34,055 nt of DNA from [Clostridium] methylpentosum DSM 5476 (GTDB lineage: Bacteria > Bacillota > Clostridia > Oscillospirales > Ruminococcaceae). The notes under the pieces are model-generated. The model saw only the letters and a list, made by a program, of their open reading frames with translations. It was not told where the DNA came from and did no database searches. Positions within the stretch are counted from its first letter, which is position 1; each line of letters starts with the position of its first letter. The position numbers and the translations under genes are program-made. Below, piece by piece: positions 31,314 to 34,055 of this stretch. The stretch is taken from assembly GCA_000158655.1 (NCBI GenBank), contig EQ973339.1, forward strand, positions 252,670 through 286,724, written 5' to 3'.

Positions 31314-32105
31314 ATGGAACAGAATTATTTACAGACCCGCGGCAGGATTTTTGACATTCAGCGCTTTTCGGTGCATGACGGTCCAGGCATCCGCACCATT
31401 ATCTTTCTCAAGGGCTGCCCGCTGCGTTGCCGCTGGTGCTGCAACCCAGAATCGCAGCACCATCAGGTTGAGGAAATGGTGGTGGATGGAAAGCCCAAAA
31501 CCATGGGGCGGGATGTGACCGTCGCCGAGGTGCTGAGCGAAGTCCTCAAGGACGCGAGTTATTACCGCAGGTCCGGGGGAGGGGTGACCCTCTCGGGCGG
31601 GGAGTGCCTGTTCCAGCCGGAATTTGCCGCAGCGATCCTGCGCGCCTGCCAAGAGCACGGCGTCAACACAGCGATTGAGACGACTGCGTACACCAGCTGG
31701 GAAAAGATTGAGCTTGTGTTGCCCTATGTCGACTACGTGCTGATGGATATCAAACAGGTGGACGACAAAAAACACCAGGAGTTTACCGGAAAGTCCAACC
31801 GCCTCATTTTGGAAAACGCGCGCAAGCTCGCCCAGTCAGGGGTGGATCTCACCATCCGCGTACCAGTGATACCGACGTTTAACAACACCCCGCAGGAGAT
31901 CTATGCGATTGCGAAGTTCGCCGAGAGCCTGCCAGGGGTCACACGCCTGCACCTACTCCCTTATCACCGTTTGGGGGAGGACAAGTACACCGGGCTTGGC
32001 CGAGATTACCGGCTCAAAGAGATCAAGCCGCAGAGCAACGAAGCGCTGGAGGAACTGCTCGAAGTGGCGCGTCAAACCCGTTTGCACTGCCAGATCGGCG
32101 GATAA
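31314..32105 (+). CDS. dhaB2: Glycyl radical enzyme activase (radical SAM), short form
   Basis: 263 residues. Radical SAM protein that installs the glycyl radical on the enzyme encoded just upstream. Cluster motif C35PLRC39RWC42 binds the 4Fe-4S; the SAM-binding GGE motif is in TLSGGECLFQPEF. The PFL-activase-like barrel continues through YVDYVLMDIKQVDDKKHQEF and RVPVIPTFNN, ending in LLPYHRLGEDKY. Known glycerol dehydratase activases are about 300 residues with an inserted ferredoxin-like domain with extra Cys clusters after CNPES; here the segment goes directly on without any such Cys, as in PFL activase. Good GGAGG before the ATG. Co-transcribed with the dehydratase. Confidence 0.92.
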   Translation: MEQNYLQTRGRIFDIQRFSVHDGPGIRTIIFLKGCPLRCRWCCNPESQHHQVEEMVVDGKPKTMGRDVTVAEVLSEVLKDASYYRRSGGGVTLSGGECLFQPEFAAAILRACQEHGVNTAIETTAYTSWEKIELVLPYVDYVLMDIKQVDDKKHQEFTGKSNRLILENARKLAQSGVDLTIRVPVIPTFNNTPQEIYAIAKFAESLPGVTRLHLLPYHRLGEDKYTGLGRDYRLKEIKPQSNEALEELLEVARQTRLHCQIGG

Positions 32106-32286
32106 AACGACAGACACCCGGTCGCCTGTGATTGTCAAGAAACTATTTCAGGTGAAAAAAGAAGTGGTCCGGCGGCCTGCGCGTCGGATGGCCCCACAGC
32201 AAATGCAGGTTTCCAGGCATTTGCCCTGCGAAAGGTTCGAGGAGGAGATATCTTCTCCCCAAAAGAGTTGACTTTGTCGATATGCT

Positions 32287-32316
32287 CAGGCACCCGGCCA
32301 GACGGCCGGGTGCCTG
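32287..32316 (+). terminator. Terminator-like hairpin after the activase
   Basis: Perfect 13-bp stem CAGGCACCCGGCC/GGCCGGGTGCCTG with an AGAC loop, then TTGT. It lies between the activase and the AraC gene and probably ends or reduces transcription; the T run is weak. The preceding 180 bases hold no gene. Confidence 0.65.
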
Positions 32317-32345
32317 TTGTACATTGCACGCAAAGGAGGGAAATC

Positions 32346-33194
32346 GTGGAGTATTCCTTTACCAACCGGCACCAGAATGAAATTGGGCGCTCGCCAGTGC
32401 ACATCTATCTTGCACCCCATCCGTTGCTGCGCCCCTACATCGCGCACTACACCCTGACCCATCCGAATTTTGAGGCGCAGATGCCCAGCCGGCTTGCCCT
32501 TGTCCCCGACGCGAGCGGATGCTTCGTCTTCACCCTTGACAATAAGCTTTCGAGTATCCTCTACGGGGCGACAACCCGGGTGGTTGTGGTGGAGAGCGAT
32601 TTTAACGAGGCGCCGGTGCGGTTGTTTGTGGAATTCCTCCCAGGCGGGCTCTCCCGGTTTGTAGGGGACTGCCAGGACGAGCTCACCGACCGCAGGATGA
32701 CGGTGGAGGAGGTCTGCCCCGCCCTCTACGCTGGCGTGCGGGAGGCGGCAGAAGGGGCGAAAGACCTCGATGAACTGGTGATGCGGGTGGACCGCCTGCT
32801 CCTATCCATGCTCCCGGACGAGGACACACGTCTGCTCTCTCACGCGGTCGCGCTGCTCAAGCAGCAGGGCGGAAGCCTCCCGGTGGCCGAACTCTCCCGT
32901 CTGCTCTGCTACAGCGAACGGCAAATCAATCGGCTGTTCAACGCCAAGGTCGGGATGGGGGTCAAAAAATTTTCCCGCCTGCTGCGGGTCAACGGGGCAA
33001 TTCAGCGGATGAACATCGGGGAGGGCAGTCTCACCGACCTTGCGCAGGACAGCGGTTTTTACGATCAGGCGCACTTTATCCGGGATTTTAAAGAGGTGTG
33101 CGGCGCCACACCACGGCAGTACCTCCTTAACATGTCCGGTTTTTACAATGAAACCCTCAAATTTTCGGATATACTGAAGAAAACAGTCAAATAA
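32346..33194 (+). CDS. AraC-family regulator with DUF6597-like N-terminus
   Basis: 282 residues. N-terminal domain about 15-130: YLAPHPLLRPYIAHYTLTHP, then LVPDASGCFVFTLDNKLSSI and RLFVEFLPGGLSRFVG, a pattern of the DUF6597-type sensor domain. C-terminal double HTH: LPVAELSRLLCYSERQINRL and SLTDLAQDSGFYDQAHFIRD with CGATPRQYL. The start is GTG at 32346, 5-6 bases after AAAGGAGGG; a longer frame from 32268 would run through the hairpin. Its position just after the diol dehydratase pair suggests it may regulate them, but there is no direct sign. Confidence 0.88.
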   Translation: MEYSFTNRHQNEIGRSPVHIYLAPHPLLRPYIAHYTLTHPNFEAQMPSRLALVPDASGCFVFTLDNKLSSILYGATTRVVVVESDFNEAPVRLFVEFLPGGLSRFVGDCQDELTDRRMTVEEVCPALYAGVREAAEGAKDLDELVMRVDRLLLSMLPDEDTRLLSHAVALLKQQGGSLPVAELSRLLCYSERQINRLFNAKVGMGVKKFSRLLRVNGAIQRMNIGEGSLTDLAQDSGFYDQAHFIRDFKEVCGATPRQYLLNMSGFYNETLKFSDILKKTVK

Positions 33195-33209
33195 CCGGAG
33201 GTGCTGAAC

Positions 33210-33950
33210 ATGGCAGAATCAAGGTGCGGCATTTTGTGCGGCGAATGTACATACAGAGAACAGATGGGGTGCAAGGGGTGCACCAAGATTGACAAACCGT
33301 TTTGGGGGGAGGTTTGCCCGGTCAAGTCCTGCTGCGAAGGGCATGGGCTGGAGCACTGTGGGCAGTGTAGGGAATTTCCCTGCGGCCTGCTCAACCAGTT
33401 CGCCTACGACGAACAGCAGGGGGATGAGGGCAAACGCATCCGCCGGTGCAACGAGTGGGCCAAGCAGGAGGGAACCCATATGAAGTTTATGGGCCCCCTG
33501 CTCGCGGTCAAGGATGTGGCGGTCTCCCGCAGGTTTTATGAAGAGGTGCTCGGGCAGAAGGTCGGAATGGATTTCGGTGAAAACGTCTCGTTTGTCTCTG
33601 GATTCTCCATCCAGCTCAAGCCGCATTACGCGAATATGATCCATCTGGATGATGAGAAAGTCGTCCTCGGCTCCAACAGCACCGAGCTGTATTTCGAGGA
33701 GGACGACATCGAGGGGATTGCAGCGCGGCTTACGGCCGATCCATCAGTCGAACTGCTTCACGGCATGGAGGAAGCGCCGTGGATGCAGCGCAGCATCCGC
33801 TTGTACGACCCCGACCGCTACATCATCGAGATTGGGGAAAGCATGGAAGCGGTTCTCCGCCGCTGCGCGAAAGAGGGTATGAGCGCAGAGGAGATTGCCC
33901 AGAGGACGGGGTATCCCCTGCTCTATGTCCAGCAGATTACCAAGGGATAG
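33210..33950 (+). CDS. DUF3795-VOC (glyoxalase-like) fusion protein
   Basis: 246 residues. Residues 1-~75 are a Cys-rich DUF3795 domain: GILCGECTYREQ, GCKGCTKI, VCPVKSCCEG, HCGQCREFPCG; probably binds zinc or an iron-sulfur cluster. Residues ~90-205 are a VOC/glyoxalase domain: FMGPLLAVKDVAVSRRFYEE, VLGQKVGMDFG, ELYFEEDDIEGIAAR, and IRLYDPDRYIIEIGESME. A short helical tail with an HTH-like look (MSAEEIAQRTGYPLLYVQQI) closes it. Both families exist alone; the fusion suggests a metal-linked enzyme or binding protein. ATG 33210 with CGGAGG 8 bases before. Reaction unknown. Confidence 0.85.
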   Translation: MAESRCGILCGECTYREQMGCKGCTKIDKPFWGEVCPVKSCCEGHGLEHCGQCREFPCGLLNQFAYDEQQGDEGKRIRRCNEWAKQEGTHMKFMGPLLAVKDVAVSRRFYEEVLGQKVGMDFGENVSFVSGFSIQLKPHYANMIHLDDEKVVLGSNSTELYFEEDDIEGIAARLTADPSVELLHGMEEAPWMQRSIRLYDPDRYIIEIGESMEAVLRRCAKEGMSAEEIAQRTGYPLLYVQQITKG

Positions 33951-33975
33951 CTTTTCTGCCTGTTTGAAACACAGC

Positions 33976-34023
33976 AGCGGGCCTGCGTGTGTTGGTGAAA
34001 ATCAACACGCGCAGGCCCGCTTT
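33976..34023 (+). terminator. Intrinsic terminator of the DUF3795-VOC gene
   Basis: Long stem AGCGGGCCTGCGTGTGTTG/CAACACGCGCAGGCCCGCT (one G-T pair), 8-base loop, short T run. Confidence 0.9.
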
Positions 34024-34055
34024 GTATGAGAGCTTTGTATATGCGCTTGTACTGG

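Overview
The window looks like chromosome from an anaerobic, fairly GC-rich Firmicute of the Clostridia, most likely an Oscillospirales/Ruminococcaceae-type gut bacterium. This is an inference from class III fructose-bisphosphatase, a LytR-CpsA-Psr-like protein, a low-GC-Gram-positive-style PhoP/PhoR with pstSCAB-phoU, a glycyl-radical diol dehydratase, and strong GGAGG ribosome binding sites throughout. No rRNA, tRNA or CRISPR array was seen.

Layout. 1-4750: glycogen synthase (glgA), a gene-poor stretch ending in a 172-bp tandem array, a small DUF378 membrane protein, a membrane-anchored NERD protein and a divergent LCP-like protein. 4846-5551: a small XRE repressor on the minus strand, trailed by tandem partial copies of its own 3' end and headed by a divergent promoter with two matching palindromes. 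5540-13193: a structured leader followed by nine tightly packed virion-type genes (terminase small and large subunits, portal, protease, capsid, two connector-like proteins, a two-part tail/baseplate protein and an XkdQ-like hub), closed by a terminator. No integrase, tape measure, tube, sheath, fibre or lysis gene is present. 13525-22051: phosphate regulon (phoP-phoR, a dead IS200-type transposase, then pstS-pstC-pstA-pstB-phoU). 22082-25090: AraC regulator, MerR/TipAL-type regulator with a 19-bp-spacer promoter, and a DUF3788 protein. 25343-28005: class III fbp and a small lipoprotein. 28402-34023: a cobalamin riboswitch, a glycyl-radical glycerol/1,2-propanediol dehydratase with its activase, an AraC regulator and a DUF3795-VOC fusion.

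How the genes work together. The XRE repressor most likely silences the capsid cassette through the palindrome at the cassette promoter, and the cassette transcript carries a long stem-loop and a terminator before terS, so there may be a second, antitermination-like control. PhoP/PhoR probably drives the pst operon through TTTAAC-type repeats upstream of pstS. The riboswitch places a B12-independent radical enzyme under B12 control, which makes sense if the cell has (or once had) a B12-dependent diol dehydratase used when cobalamin is available.

The two best candidates for something new are the minimal repressor-controlled capsid-plus-hub cassette without a tail or mobility genes, and the riboswitch-controlled glycyl-radical diol dehydratase with a short activase lacking the auxiliary iron-sulfur domain.
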